A stretch of 64,000 nt of DNA from Kitasatospora papulosa (GTDB lineage: Bacteria; Actinomycetota; Actinomycetes; Streptomycetales; Streptomycetaceae), in NCBI RefSeq assembly GCF_000717245.1, contig NZ_JNYQ01000004.1, positions 1-64,000 of the forward strand, in the 5' to 3' direction. Shown piece after piece: positions 8,707-16,495 of this stretch. Both the position numbers and the translations under genes were made by a program. The notes beneath the pieces are model-generated. The model was not told the DNA's origin. It did no database searches and worked only from the letters and a program-made list of their open reading frames with translations. The stretch's first letter is position 1; each line of letters starts with the position of its first letter.

Positions 8707-8765
8707 GCGGATCACCTCCTGTTACGGAAGATGGTGCGCGCGAGCCCCTGGTTCGACAAGTTTGC

Positions 8766-8780
8766 TTGCCGATACGGCAA
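8766..8780. promoter_or_regulatory. Palindromic operator candidate upstream of the oxidoreductase gene
   Basis: TTGCCGATACGGCAA is a perfect palindrome with a 3-base centre, about 60 bases before the oxidoreductase start. It is extended by AGTTTGC at 8759 and GCAAACT at 8777. The form is typical of TetR-family sites over a promoter. The 8707-9042 gap is otherwise without a gene and serves two divergent units. Confidence 0.55.
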
Positions 8781-9042
8781 ACTCACACCAGGCGCCCTCC
8801 CGGGGTTCCGCTCCGCTGCCGTACCCCTCGATCCGAAGCGCACCCCTCGACCTCCCCCCCCACACGCCCAGGCCCGGACGCCGGGCCGGCCGCCCCGCAC
8901 CTACAAGGGCCAACTGCCATATTCCAGAAGCCATTTGGAGCGAGAAAACACAACTTCGACATGGTCCGCGAAGGCAGCTACCTTCACCTGGTCCTCGGCC
9001 ACCGAGCAGGGTCCGCACCAGGCCCCGACCAGGGAGACACGC

Positions 9043-9894
9043 ATGCCCCAGCTTGCTCTGTACACGTTCGGCGTCCTGAAATCCCCCCTGTCCGACGCCG
9101 CACCCCTCACGCGCGAGTTCTACGACATCGGCGAGGCCGTCTACCGGAAGTTCAGTCAGCACCCCGGATTCGTGGCGCGCGCCGAAGCGGTGAACGGTGG
9201 CCGGGGCGAACTCTTCGGGGCGGACTGGGGTGCGTGGGGAGAGTTCGCCGTGCCGGCCTGGTACGACAAGGGCCGCACGGCGGAGACCACCGCCCTGGCC
9301 ACGACCCTCTCGCTCTGGACCGGCCTGCGCCCCGCCTTCGACGCCGTCTACACCGGTCTGCACCGTGGGGCGCTGAACAGGCGCTACGACTGGTTCGAGC
9401 GGACGGGAAACCCGAACTACGTGTTCTGGTGGGTCTCCGACGGCGTGATACCCACCTGGCAGGACGGGGTTTCCCGGCTGCGGCATCTCCAGGACCACGG
9501 CGCCGCGCCGCACGCCTTCACCTTCCACGACCCGTTCACCCCGGACGGAACTCCCGTCAGGGGAAAGGAAGTCGGGCCGAGGAGCGACCGGGTTCACCGG
9601 CGGGAAAGCCTTGTTCAGGGAAATGACGACCGAGGCGGATCGACCGTGACGCCACGCCCGCCCACAGAGATTTCGGCCGGCACCGAGGACAATTCCGGAC
9701 CCCGGATCCCTGACGGGTCCATCGGCGACGACGGTATGGACGTCGGCGTTACCACCGGCCGGGGTTCCGGAACCGGCGACAGTTCAGGAATCGGCGCCAG
9801 TTCCGAAACCGGTGGAAGTTCCAGCACCGGAATTTCCACCGGTGAACGGGAATCGATCGATATCCGCAGGGCCACCGTGACCGGCGGCTCGTAG
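9043..9894 (+). CDS. DUF3291 family protein with a read-through C-terminus
   Basis: The first roughly 172 residues are a normal DUF3291 domain (QLALYTFGVLKSP at the start, then WGEFAVPAWYD, TLSLWTGL, NYVFWWVSDG, PTWQDGVSRL, ending HDPFTPDGTP). DUF3291 is a haem-oxygenase-like/dimeric barrel fold of unknown function. The frame then runs another 112 residues of low-complexity Gly/Ser/Thr sequence to 9894. That stretch is antisense to the tail of the convergent sigma-like gene, and family members normally end near residue 175. A lost stop or a frameshift near 9560 is likely: the two other frames stop at about 9626 and 9650. A purine-rich GGGAGA is a weak ribosome site. Confidence 0.75.
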   Translation: MPQLALYTFGVLKSPLSDAAPLTREFYDIGEAVYRKFSQHPGFVARAEAVNGGRGELFGADWGAWGEFAVPAWYDKGRTAETTALATTLSLWTGLRPAFDAVYTGLHRGALNRRYDWFERTGNPNYVFWWVSDGVIPTWQDGVSRLRHLQDHGAAPHAFTFHDPFTPDGTPVRGKEVGPRSDRVHRRESLVQGNDDRGGSTVTPRPPTEISAGTEDNSGPRIPDGSIGDDGMDVGVTTGRGSGTGDSSGIGASSETGGSSSTGISTGERESIDIRRATVTGGS

Positions 9895-10736
9895 GTCCTC
9901 GGTGGCCGCTCCGGCACGGACCGCGAAACGCCCTGGCGTGACCGGTCGGCGCCGTGCGGGTCCGGAGAGGGGGATGCTGGGTGGGGGCGCGTCCGAGTCG
10001 CACGGCTGACGGGGAACCGGTCGGCCGGGGCGGCACGGGGAGCCGAGGACTCGGACCTGCTCTCCGGAGGCCGGCCGTCCGGCCGGTCGAAGGGACCGGC
10101 GGGCACGGCCGCGCCCACCACCGCGAGGGTCACCGCCGCCGAGGTCGCCCCCGTGGACTGGGCGAGACCCGTACGAGGGAACCTGCGTACGCACATCCAC
10201 ACGGCCGCGGCCACCGCGAGGGTCGCGGCCAAGGCGTCGCGCACGGACCGTCTGGCCCTGGCCAGCAGTGACTCGGTCGCGCGGTAACTCAGCCCCATCG
10301 TCCGGGCCACCTGTCCGACGTCGAGGTCCTGCGCCTGGAGCCGTAGCGCCTGTGCCTGGCGGGCGGGGAGCAGTTCCGTGGTGCGGTCGGCCAGCCATCG
10401 GGCCTCCGCCCGGTCGCACGCGCCCTCCTCGACCGGGAAGGACTCCGCCGGGGCGGCGGACAGGACCGCGCTCAGCTCCCGGTCCCGGGCGACCTCGCGG
10501 TGCCGGTCGGCGCACGCGCGTACGGTCGCTCGCCTGAGCCACGAACGCACCCGTCCGTACGGGACGTCAGGGTCCTCCACGGCACGGATCATCGCTTCGT
10601 GGACCGCGTCCTCGGCCTCCTCGGCGCTCGACGAGCGGCTGCGCGCGATCTCCAGCAGTTCGTCGCGGTGACGCCAGACGAGCTCCCACCGGTTGCCCGG
10701 GCCGCCTGCCCGGCGGGCGGTACGCGGGTCGCTCAC
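9615..10736 (-). CDS. Membrane-anchored sigma-70-like (ECF-type) protein
   Basis: 373 residues. The N-terminal half resembles ECF sigma factors. A region-2-like segment has EEAEDAVHEAMIRAVEDPD and RVRSWLRRATVRACADRHR, and a region-4 helix-turn-helix has LPARQAQALRLQAQDLDVGQVARTMGLSYRATESLLARA. A hydrophobic helix (ALAATLAVAAAVWMCV) and a second apolar stretch follow. The tail of about 150 residues is rich in Pro, Ser and Glu with repeated PxPE-like units. A sigma factor fused to a membrane segment is unusual. The GTG at 10736 is preferred because GGAGG lies 8 bases before it; a TTG at 10742 is too close. The peptide gene upstream is probably its partner. Confidence 0.75.
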   Translation of the reverse strand: MSDPRTARRAGGPGNRWELVWRHRDELLEIARSRSSSAEEAEDAVHEAMIRAVEDPDVPYGRVRSWLRRATVRACADRHREVARDRELSAVLSAAPAESFPVEEGACDRAEARWLADRTTELLPARQAQALRLQAQDLDVGQVARTMGLSYRATESLLARARRSVRDALAATLAVAAAVWMCVRRFPRTGLAQSTGATSAAVTLAVVGAAVPAGPFDRPDGRPPESRSESSAPRAAPADRFPVSRATRTRPHPASPSPDPHGADRSRQGVSRSVPERPPRTYEPPVTVALRISIDSRSPVEIPVLELPPVSELAPIPELSPVPEPRPVVTPTSIPSSPMDPSGIRGPELSSVPAEISVGGRGVTVDPPRSSFP

Positions 10737-10803
10737 GTTCAAGGCCTCCGGTCCGTGGTTTCAGGTCCGTGGGTCCGGTGCACGTCGGCCATGGTGCCCG
10801 ACG

Positions 10804-10852
10804 GCCCGTACGCCCCGGCGACCTGGCAGGTCAGGCGACGGGGCGTACGGGC
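10804..10852. terminator. Hairpin between the peptide gene and the sigma-like gene
   Basis: Perfect 14-bp arms (GCCCGTACGCCCCG and its complement) around a 21-base loop, just after the peptide stop. It should cut transcription so that the peptide gene is expressed more than the sigma-like gene behind it. Confidence 0.7.
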
Positions 10853-10863
10853 TCGGCGTCGGA

Positions 10864-11085
10864 TCAGACCGAGAGCGTGGCGGCGGAGCCGAGCCCGGCG
10901 ACACCGAGCACGGTGGCGCCGAGGGCGCCCGAGACGCTGCCCGAGAGCAGGTCGGCGTCGACCCCACCCGCGACACCACCGACGAGAGGCACCTCGACGG
11001 AGGCAGCGCCGACGATGCCACCGGACACGACGTCCAGGTCCGCGTCGGAGATTTCCTGGGTCTGTATCTGGGGGGTGGAGCTCAT
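10864..11085 (-). CDS. Double-glycine-leader peptide (class II bacteriocin/RiPP-precursor-like)
   Basis: 73 residues. The leader is rich in Gln, Glu and Asp and ends EISDADLDVVSGG, a classic double-glycine processing site at residues 22-23. The remaining 50 residues are Gly, Ala, Val, Leu and Ser with no Cys, Lys, Arg or aromatic residues, so a lanthionine product is impossible despite the 'type A2 lantipeptide' label such Streptomyces peptides sometimes carry. The composition suggests a hydrophobic secreted or membrane-active peptide. No modification enzyme, C39 peptidase or exporter lies nearby. AAGGGAA lies upstream of the ATG at 11085. A terminator separates it from the sigma-like gene, which is probably linked to its control. 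Confidence 0.7.
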   Translation of the reverse strand: MSSTPQIQTQEISDADLDVVSGGIVGAASVEVPLVGGVAGGVDADLLSGSVSGALGATVLGVAGLGSAATLSV

Positions 11086-11672
11086 GAGATGGATTCCCTT
11101 CGCAGCAATGCAGAATGACGGGGCCGAATCCGCAGTGGGGAATGGCCTTCGCCGCTGTCGTGGTCGCATCCACCGGGTGGAGTTCCGTCGTCCGCCCGGA
11201 GGCGTCGGAATTCCCTGCGGCTTTCGCGATGTGAGGGATGTAAGCACGCGAGGACGTGACGAAGCCACCCTCCAGCTCTTTCGCCTGCGGTTATCCGACA
11301 CCGAGGAGCAGAAGCGGTCACATCGCCCTCCGGACCGGTACATCTTCTTCACCCGTCCGACCGACGGATGTCCCGCGGACCGAATCCTTGATCCGCCGCG
11401 AAAGGGACATAGTCGGCTGCGGACGAGAGGGAACCGGGCCGCGCGCGGAGAGCGGCGGGGCGGATCCCGCAGCCTGCGCACACCGTGTGCAGATCCGTCG
11501 CAGAAGGCCGGGTCCCGGCCGGCGCGGGCTCCGGCGCCCGGTCCCGGACCACTCTTCGTCGAATGACTGTCGAATCTCTGTACGCGCATCGGCCCACCGG
11601 TGTACGGTCTCGGCCCGACAGACCTTGGGAGCGCTCCCACTCCTGATTCCGCTTCGCATGAGGAGGAACACC
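11086..11672. other. Intergenic region between the leader-peptide gene and the cellulase
   Basis: About 590 bases with no frame of convincing codon use. It must hold the leftward promoter of the peptide gene and the rightward cellulase promoter. The only definite element is the CebR-type operator at 11626. Confidence 0.55.
11626..11639. promoter_or_regulatory. CebR-type operator TGGGAGCGCTCCCA
   Basis: An exact match to the 14-bp palindrome bound by CebR, the cellobiose-responsive LacI-family repressor of Streptomyces cellulase genes. It lies 33 bases before the GH5 cellulase ATG and so covers the promoter or early transcript. CebR itself is not encoded in the window. Confidence 0.9.
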
Positions 11673-13049
11673 ATGAAACGCCTGTTCGCCTTACTGGCGG
11701 CCTTCGCGACCGTCCTGGGCCTGATGGGGGCGTTCGGCCCCCAGGCCGTGGCCGCCAACGGCTGCAAGGTCGAGTACACGGTCGCCAGCCAGTGGCAGGG
11801 CGGCTTCCAGGCCGGAGTGAAGGTCACCAATCTGGGAGCCCCCGTCAGCGGATGGACGCTCCGCTTCACCATGCCGGACGCCGGGCAGAGGGTCGCCCAG
11901 GGCTGGAACGCCACCTGGTCGCAGTCCGGTTCGGCGGTCAGCGCCGTCGCTGTCGACTGGAACCGCACGCTGGCCACGGGCGCGGCGGCCGACCTGGGCT
12001 TCTCCGGCACCCTCACGGGCGCCAACCCGAAGCCCACGGCGTTCACCCTCAACGGCGTCGCCTGCACAGGCTCCGTCGACGAGCCCACCCCCGACCCCGA
12101 CCCCGTCGCCGGCACTCCTGTGGAGGTCAACGGTCAACTCCACGTCTGCGGCGTGAACCTGTGCAACCAGTACAACCGCCCCGTGCAGCTGCGGGGCATG
12201 AGCACGCACGGCATCCAGTGGTTCGACCAGTGCTACGGCGCCGCGTCCCTGGACGCGCTGGCGAACGACTGGAAGTCGGACCTGCTGCGCATCTCCATGT
12301 ACGTACAGGAGGACGGCTACGAGACCGACCCGGCGGGCTTCACCAACCGCGTGAACGCGCTCGTCGACATGGCCGAGGCCCGCGGCATGTACGCGTTGAT
12401 CGACTTCCACACCCTGACGCCGGGCGACCCGAACTACAACCTCGCCCGCGCCAAGACGTTCTTCGCGGCCGTCGCCGCCCGCAACGCCGGCAAGAAGAAC
12501 GTGATCTACGAGATCACCAACGAGCCCAACGGCGTGAGCTGGTCGGCCGTCAAGAGCTACGCCGAGCAGGTCATCCCGGTCGTCCGGGCCGCCGACCCGG
12601 ACGGCGTCGTCGTCGTCGGCACCCGCGGCTGGTCCTCGCTGGGCGTGTCGGACGGCTCCGACGAGAACGAGGTCGTGAACAACCCCGTCAACGCCACCAA
12701 CCTCATGTACGCGTTCCACTTCTACGCCGCGAGCCACAAGGACTCCTACCGCTCCACACTGAGCCGGGCGGCCTCGCGGCTCCCGCTCTTCGTGACGGAG
12801 TTCGGCACGGTGAGCGCCACCGGCGGCGGCGCGATGGACGTGGCGAGCACCACGGCCTGGCTGAACCTGCTCGACCAGCTGAAGATCAGTTACGCGAACT
12901 GGACCTATTCCGACGCTCCCGAGAGCAGCGCCGCGCTCCGCCCCGGTACGTGCGGCGGCGGCGACTACAGCAGCAGCGGCGTGCTCACGGAGTCCGGAGC
13001 TCTCCTGAAGGCCCGCATCAGTACGCCCGACAGCTTCCCCACCAGCTGA
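11673..13049 (+). CDS. Secreted CBM2-GH5 cellulase
   Basis: 458 residues. A Sec signal peptide (MKRLFALLAAFATVLGLMG, cleavage after AVA near residue 28) precedes a family 2 carbohydrate-binding module (about 29-130: VEYTVASQWQGGFQAGV, NLGAPVSGWTLRF, WNATWSQ). A PTPDPDP linker leads to a GH5 domain (about 150-450). The acid/base is Glu284 in EITNEPNG and the nucleophile Glu376 in FVTEFGT. It is an endo-beta-1,4-glucanase that binds crystalline cellulose and cuts it outside the cell. The ATG at 11673 follows AGGAGG at the right distance. The CebR-type operator just upstream predicts induction by cellobiose. A strong hairpin follows. Confidence 0.95.
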   Translation: MKRLFALLAAFATVLGLMGAFGPQAVAANGCKVEYTVASQWQGGFQAGVKVTNLGAPVSGWTLRFTMPDAGQRVAQGWNATWSQSGSAVSAVAVDWNRTLATGAAADLGFSGTLTGANPKPTAFTLNGVACTGSVDEPTPDPDPVAGTPVEVNGQLHVCGVNLCNQYNRPVQLRGMSTHGIQWFDQCYGAASLDALANDWKSDLLRISMYVQEDGYETDPAGFTNRVNALVDMAEARGMYALIDFHTLTPGDPNYNLARAKTFFAAVAARNAGKKNVIYEITNEPNGVSWSAVKSYAEQVIPVVRAADPDGVVVVGTRGWSSLGVSDGSDENEVVNNPVNATNLMYAFHFYAASHKDSYRSTLSRAASRLPLFVTEFGTVSATGGGAMDVASTTAWLNLLDQLKISYANWTYSDAPESSAALRPGTCGGGDYSSSGVLTESGALLKARISTPDSFPTS

Positions 13050-13055
13050 CCCGCC

Positions 13056-13094
13056 GCCAGGGCTCCGGCCGGGACCCACGGCCGGAGCCCTGGC
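13056..13094. terminator. Terminator after the cellulase gene
   Basis: Perfect 15-bp arms (GCCAGGGCTCCGGCC and its complement) with a 9-base loop, 7 bases after the stop. A third copy of the arm, GCCGGAGCCCTGGCC, follows at 13103, so alternative pairings are possible. Confidence 0.8.
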
Positions 13095-13195
13095 CGGGGC
13101 CGTGCCGGAGCCCTGGCCAGGGCCCGGCAGGGGCTTCCACCCCGGATGGCATAGTGATCCTCATCGCGACGGTCGAGTGGGGGAGAGCCGGGTCT

Positions 13196-14428
13196 GTGAA
13201 GATCGCTCGCTGGTTGGTGCCGGTCATTGCCGTGGGCGTGGTGACGCCGTTATCCATCGGGATCGGGACCCTGTTACTGGGCTCCGACGACAGCGAGGCG
13301 GCCGGCGGGGACGTCCCCGCGTCGGTGGGCACCGAGCTGAAGGCGGGCGACGTGGGTGTTCCCGTCATGTACGCGAAGCTCATACGCGACGCGGCGGACG
13401 ACTGCGACGACAAGCTGCTCACCGCGCCCGTGCTGGCCGCACAGCTGAAGCGGGAGAGCAACTTCAACGCGAGGGCCAGATCGCTCGCGACCGACGAGCC
13501 GGCGGACGACGGGGGCTCGCTGACGGACCCGCGGAGCGCGGAACAGCGGGCCGAGGACGGGAATGCGGGCGGGAAGCCCGCCGAGGAAGGCCTCTCGGGC
13601 GACGAACCCGCCTCCGCCTCCGGCTCCGGCTCCGAGGACGCTTCCCCGGGCGGTGAGTTGCCCGACGTGGCGCAGGCCGAACGGCCCGTCACCAGGGGCA
13701 TCGCGCAGTTCACCGACGCCGACTGGGCGGCCGAGGGCGTCGACGGCAACAACGACGGCGTCAAGGACGTCCTGGACCCGGCGGACGCCATACCGGCGCA
13801 GGGCAAGAAGATGTGCGCACTCCTGCGGACCGCCAAGGAGCGTCCCGGCTACCGGGGCACCCCTCTGGAACTGGCTCTGGCCGGCTACCGCCTCGGCTGG
13901 AGGACGGTCGAGGAGTACGGGGGTCTGCCGCGGGCGAGCGGGGCGGACGGGGAGACGTACGACTACGTCAAGGCCGTCATGAAGTCCTACCCGAAGATGG
14001 TCGTCCCGGTCGGCGGCGTGTCCGGCGGCTGGACCCTTCCCGTCGACGGTCCGGCCGGCACCCCGTACCACCAGCGGGGCTCCTCGTGGTCCACCGGTCT
14101 CCACACCGGGGTCGACTTCGTGGTCCCCACCGGAACGCCGGTCAAGGCCATCGGGCCCGGCGAGGTCGTCACGGCCGGGCCCGGCGGGGACTACGGCGAC
14201 CAGGTCGTCATCCGGCACGAGGACGGCACGTTCAGCCAGTACGCCCACCTCTCCGAGGTGAAGGCGGTCGTCGGCCAGAGCGTCCAGGGCGGCACCCTGA
14301 TCGGCTGGTCCGGCGAGACCGGTAACGCCAGCGGGCCGCATCTGCACTTCGAGGTCCGCACCGGCCCCGCGTTCGGGTCCGACCTCTCCCCCGTCCCGTA
14401 TCTGCGGGCCAAGGGCCTGATCCTCTGA
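13196..14428 (+). CDS. Exported lytic-transglycosylase/M23 endopeptidase protein
   Basis: 410 residues from a GTG at 13196 with GGGAGAG upstream. An N-terminal membrane or signal helix (WLVPVIAVGVVTPLSIGIG) is followed by a transglycosylase-like region (about 45-255: LKRESNFNARA, TRGIAQFTDADW, LALAGYRLGW). That region is interrupted by a roughly 60-residue acidic Asp/Glu/Ser insert. A C-terminal LytM/M23 domain (about 280-405) has zinc ligands His303 and Asp307 (HTGVDF) and His382/His384 (HLHFEV). Together these should cut both glycan strands and peptide cross-links of peptidoglycan. It ends next to the CIS cluster on the opposite strand; a link to CIS action is possible but unproven. Confidence 0.87.
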   Translation: MKIARWLVPVIAVGVVTPLSIGIGTLLLGSDDSEAAGGDVPASVGTELKAGDVGVPVMYAKLIRDAADDCDDKLLTAPVLAAQLKRESNFNARARSLATDEPADDGGSLTDPRSAEQRAEDGNAGGKPAEEGLSGDEPASASGSGSEDASPGGELPDVAQAERPVTRGIAQFTDADWAAEGVDGNNDGVKDVLDPADAIPAQGKKMCALLRTAKERPGYRGTPLELALAGYRLGWRTVEEYGGLPRASGADGETYDYVKAVMKSYPKMVVPVGGVSGGWTLPVDGPAGTPYHQRGSSWSTGLHTGVDFVVPTGTPVKAIGPGEVVTAGPGGDYGDQVVIRHEDGTFSQYAHLSEVKAVVGQSVQGGTLIGWSGETGNASGPHLHFEVRTGPAFGSDLSPVPYLRAKGLIL

Positions 14429-14452
14429 GGACGCGGAGCTTCGCGCGGGACA

Positions 14453-14507
14453 CGCGTCCGCCCCCTCGACACCGGGCTCCGGGGAGCCCGTCGAGGGGGC
14501 GGACGCG
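14453..14507. terminator. Strong bidirectional terminator at the CIS operon end
   Basis: Perfect 18-bp arms (14453-14470 and 14490-14507) with a nested GGGCTCC/GGAGCCC hairpin inside. It lies between the convergent M23 gene and the last gene of the CIS operon. Confidence 0.9.
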
Positions 14508-14519
14508 TACGGACGACCT

Positions 14520-15845
14520 CTAGGTTCCGCTGGTCGTGGCGCGGGTGAAGAACTCGATCTCGGCGATCGAGACCTGCTTGTCGGCGCCCACGTTGAACGC
14601 GGAGCGGATGATGAACCGTACGCTGACGACGTTCTGCGCCCGGAACTTCCGCTGCTGAGGGCCGCTCACCTGGTCGAGCTTGAGGTGGCGCGTGGTCTTC
14701 TTCCCGTCGGCCGTGGTGACGACCGCGTCCATACGGTGCGGCAGCGCGGCCTCGGAGAGGTCGGAGGGCTTGGTGGAGATGCCGGACGTGATGAGGATGT
14801 CCAGCAGCCGCGTGGGTTCCTGGAAGCGCGCCTCGACCCACTCACCCTCGCCGGACTGCGAGACGCCCGGACCCCACCAACTGTTGTTGATCTTGTCGAA
14901 GAGGGCCTTCGGCGGGTGGTCCTTGAAGGAGCGTGACGCGTCGGCGGCGTCCGGGCTGATCTGGGCCCGCTTCGCGAAGTGGTCGCGTGCGGCGTTCCAC
15001 GCCGTGCTCACGTTGAACGCCGCGTAGATCACCAGCCCGAGCGCGAGGCCGTACGCGAGCCAGGTGAAGATGCGGCCGATGCCCCGGCGCAGCCTCGGGC
15101 GTTCGCCCGCCCACGGTGTCGGGCCGTTGCCGAAGTCCCGCATCCGGCGCCACCAGGGGCGCCGGGCCTCGGGGACGCCGGGGCGCTCCGCGAGGGACAT
15201 GCCGCAGCGTCGGCAGAAGTGACGGTCGGGGCGGTTGCCGACCTCGCACCAGGGGCACGGGGGGCCCGTCTCGTCGGCCGGTTCCCCGCTGGGGGCCTGG
15301 ACCCGGGGGCGGGCCGCCGCGGGCATGCCGGGGAGGACCGGGGCCACGTCCGGTGCCGGTTCGGGGGCGCGCTGGTCGGCGACGGGAACGAGCAGTGCCC
15401 TGGCCCGCGCGCTCGCGTCCGGGCCCGGGTCCGGGCCCGTGGTCGCGGGAGCGGCCTGCGGGGTGGGCTGCGTGGCGGAGATCACCGGGATCGAGGTGAG
15501 GGTGTCGTCGTCCTCCTCGGGCACCGCCGGCGTCGGATCGGCACGTACGGGTTCGCGCACCGGGTCCGTGTCCCCGGCACCGGGCTCCGTGCCGGCCCGC
15601 GCGACCGGCGCAGGCCCGGTGCCCGGGTCGCCCGGGGTATCGGCGCCGGGCTGCCGTCCCGCCGCGCCGGCCCCCCGTTCCCGCGTGCTCGGCGTCCAGC
15701 TCAGTACCGCGCCGCAGTCGTCGCAGAAGGACTGTCCCGGCGTGGTCGGCGTGCCGCACTCGGCACAGTGACGTGTCCGGTCCCCCGTGTCTCCGGTGGT
15801 GGCGGAGGAAGACGGCGTGGAGGGGGAGGCCTGGTGACTGGTCAC
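14520..15845 (-). CDS. CIS-associated zinc-ribbon membrane protein
   Basis: 441 residues. An N-terminal zinc ribbon (CAECGTPTTPGQSFCDDCG near 27-45), a Pro/Ala/Asp-rich disordered stretch, and a second zinc ribbon (CPWCEVGNRPDRHFCRRCG near 200) come first. One transmembrane helix (FTWLAYGLALGLVIYAAF, near 265) then leads to a C-terminal discoidin-like beta domain (WWGPGVSQSGEGEWVEARF, VSVRFIIRSAF, IAEIEFF). The topology should put the zinc ribbons in the cytosol and the sugar-binding-like domain outside. It is the last gene of the CIS operon, with a GTGA overlap. It fits the membrane protein reported to recruit Streptomyces CIS to the membrane (CisA, from memory), but I cannot verify the match. 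Confidence 0.8.
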   Translation of the reverse strand: MTSHQASPSTPSSSATTGDTGDRTRHCAECGTPTTPGQSFCDDCGAVLSWTPSTRERGAGAAGRQPGADTPGDPGTGPAPVARAGTEPGAGDTDPVREPVRADPTPAVPEEDDDTLTSIPVISATQPTPQAAPATTGPDPGPDASARARALLVPVADQRAPEPAPDVAPVLPGMPAAARPRVQAPSGEPADETGPPCPWCEVGNRPDRHFCRRCGMSLAERPGVPEARRPWWRRMRDFGNGPTPWAGERPRLRRGIGRIFTWLAYGLALGLVIYAAFNVSTAWNAARDHFAKRAQISPDAADASRSFKDHPPKALFDKINNSWWGPGVSQSGEGEWVEARFQEPTRLLDILITSGISTKPSDLSEAALPHRMDAVVTTADGKKTTRHLKLDQVSGPQQRKFRAQNVVSVRFIIRSAFNVGADKQVSIAEIEFFTRATTSGT

Positions 15846-16495
15846 CTGTCGGAAGTCCTTTCGGCGGCGGTCACATGGACCGTATAAGGCATATGGGCGG
15901 GGCGAGCTGCCGCTACGAGGCGCTCCAGCCGGTGCTCGGCGGCGGGGCCCGGCTCCGGCAGCCGTACGGTGACGTGCAGATGCGGGCGGGGCTCGCCGGG
16001 AACCGGGCCCAGGGGCCTCGCGTCCCAGGCGGCCGCGCCGCTCTCGGTGATCTCCGGCTCCACGCCGAAGGCGAGCCGTACCGCCTCGGCCAGTCCGCGC
16101 CGGGTGCCGCGGATGCGGTGCAGCCGTACGGCGGCGGTCACCGCGGCGCGCAGCGCGGCCGTCTCCTCCGTGTCCTGCGGGAACCCGGAGGACGAAGCGG
16201 TGAGCGGGGCTTTCGTGACGGGGTCGTCGGCGTGGCCCGCCGTGTCCGGTGCCTCGGTCTCCGCGCCCACCCAGCTGCCGAGCCAGCGGGTGAAGTCCGC
16301 CGGTGCGAGCGACGGGGTGAAGTAGGCGTCCAGGCAGTCGAGCACGTTGTGGAGCGGCGCGAGGACCTCGTCGATACCTCCGACGAAGCGCTGGGCGAGG
16401 TCGTCGTCGGCGAAGACCGCCGGCAGCATGACGCCGAGCGGTGCCGAGGAGGCGAGTCCGTCGACGGAGCCGCGTGTGCTCCCGCCCGTGGTCAC
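15842..16495 (-). CDS. CIS phage tail protein I-like baseplate component
   Basis: 217 residues with the tail protein I pattern: LAPLHNVLDCLDAYFTP, DFTRWLGSWVG, then LHRIRGTRRGLAEAVRLAFG and a C-terminal beta segment HLHVTVRLPEP. In P2 phage and AFP/PVC systems this wedge protein pairs with baseplate J to join the hub to the outer baseplate. The GTG at 16495 forms a GTGA overlap with the stop of the J-like gene, and its own stop overlaps the next start the same way. The long frame extending upstream of 16495 is the shadow of the J-like gene. Confidence 0.87.
   Translation of the reverse strand: MTTGGSTRGSVDGLASSAPLGVMLPAVFADDDLAQRFVGGIDEVLAPLHNVLDCLDAYFTPSLAPADFTRWLGSWVGAETEAPDTAGHADDPVTKAPLTASSSGFPQDTEETAALRAAVTAAVRLHRIRGTRRGLAEAVRLAFGVEPEITESGAAAWDARPLGPVPGEPRPHLHVTVRLPEPGPAAEHRLERLVAAARPAHMPYTVHVTAAERTSDR

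Noticed and set aside
10864..11085. Lanthipeptide precursor
   Set aside because: The core has Ser and Thr but no Cys, and no LanM/LanB/LanC-like enzyme is nearby, so thioether rings cannot form.
11600..13195. Upstream extension of the M23 protein through the cellulase gene
   Set aside because: The extension is an out-of-frame reading of the CBM2-GH5 gene. The GTG at 13196 has a ribosome site and a membrane helix directly after it.
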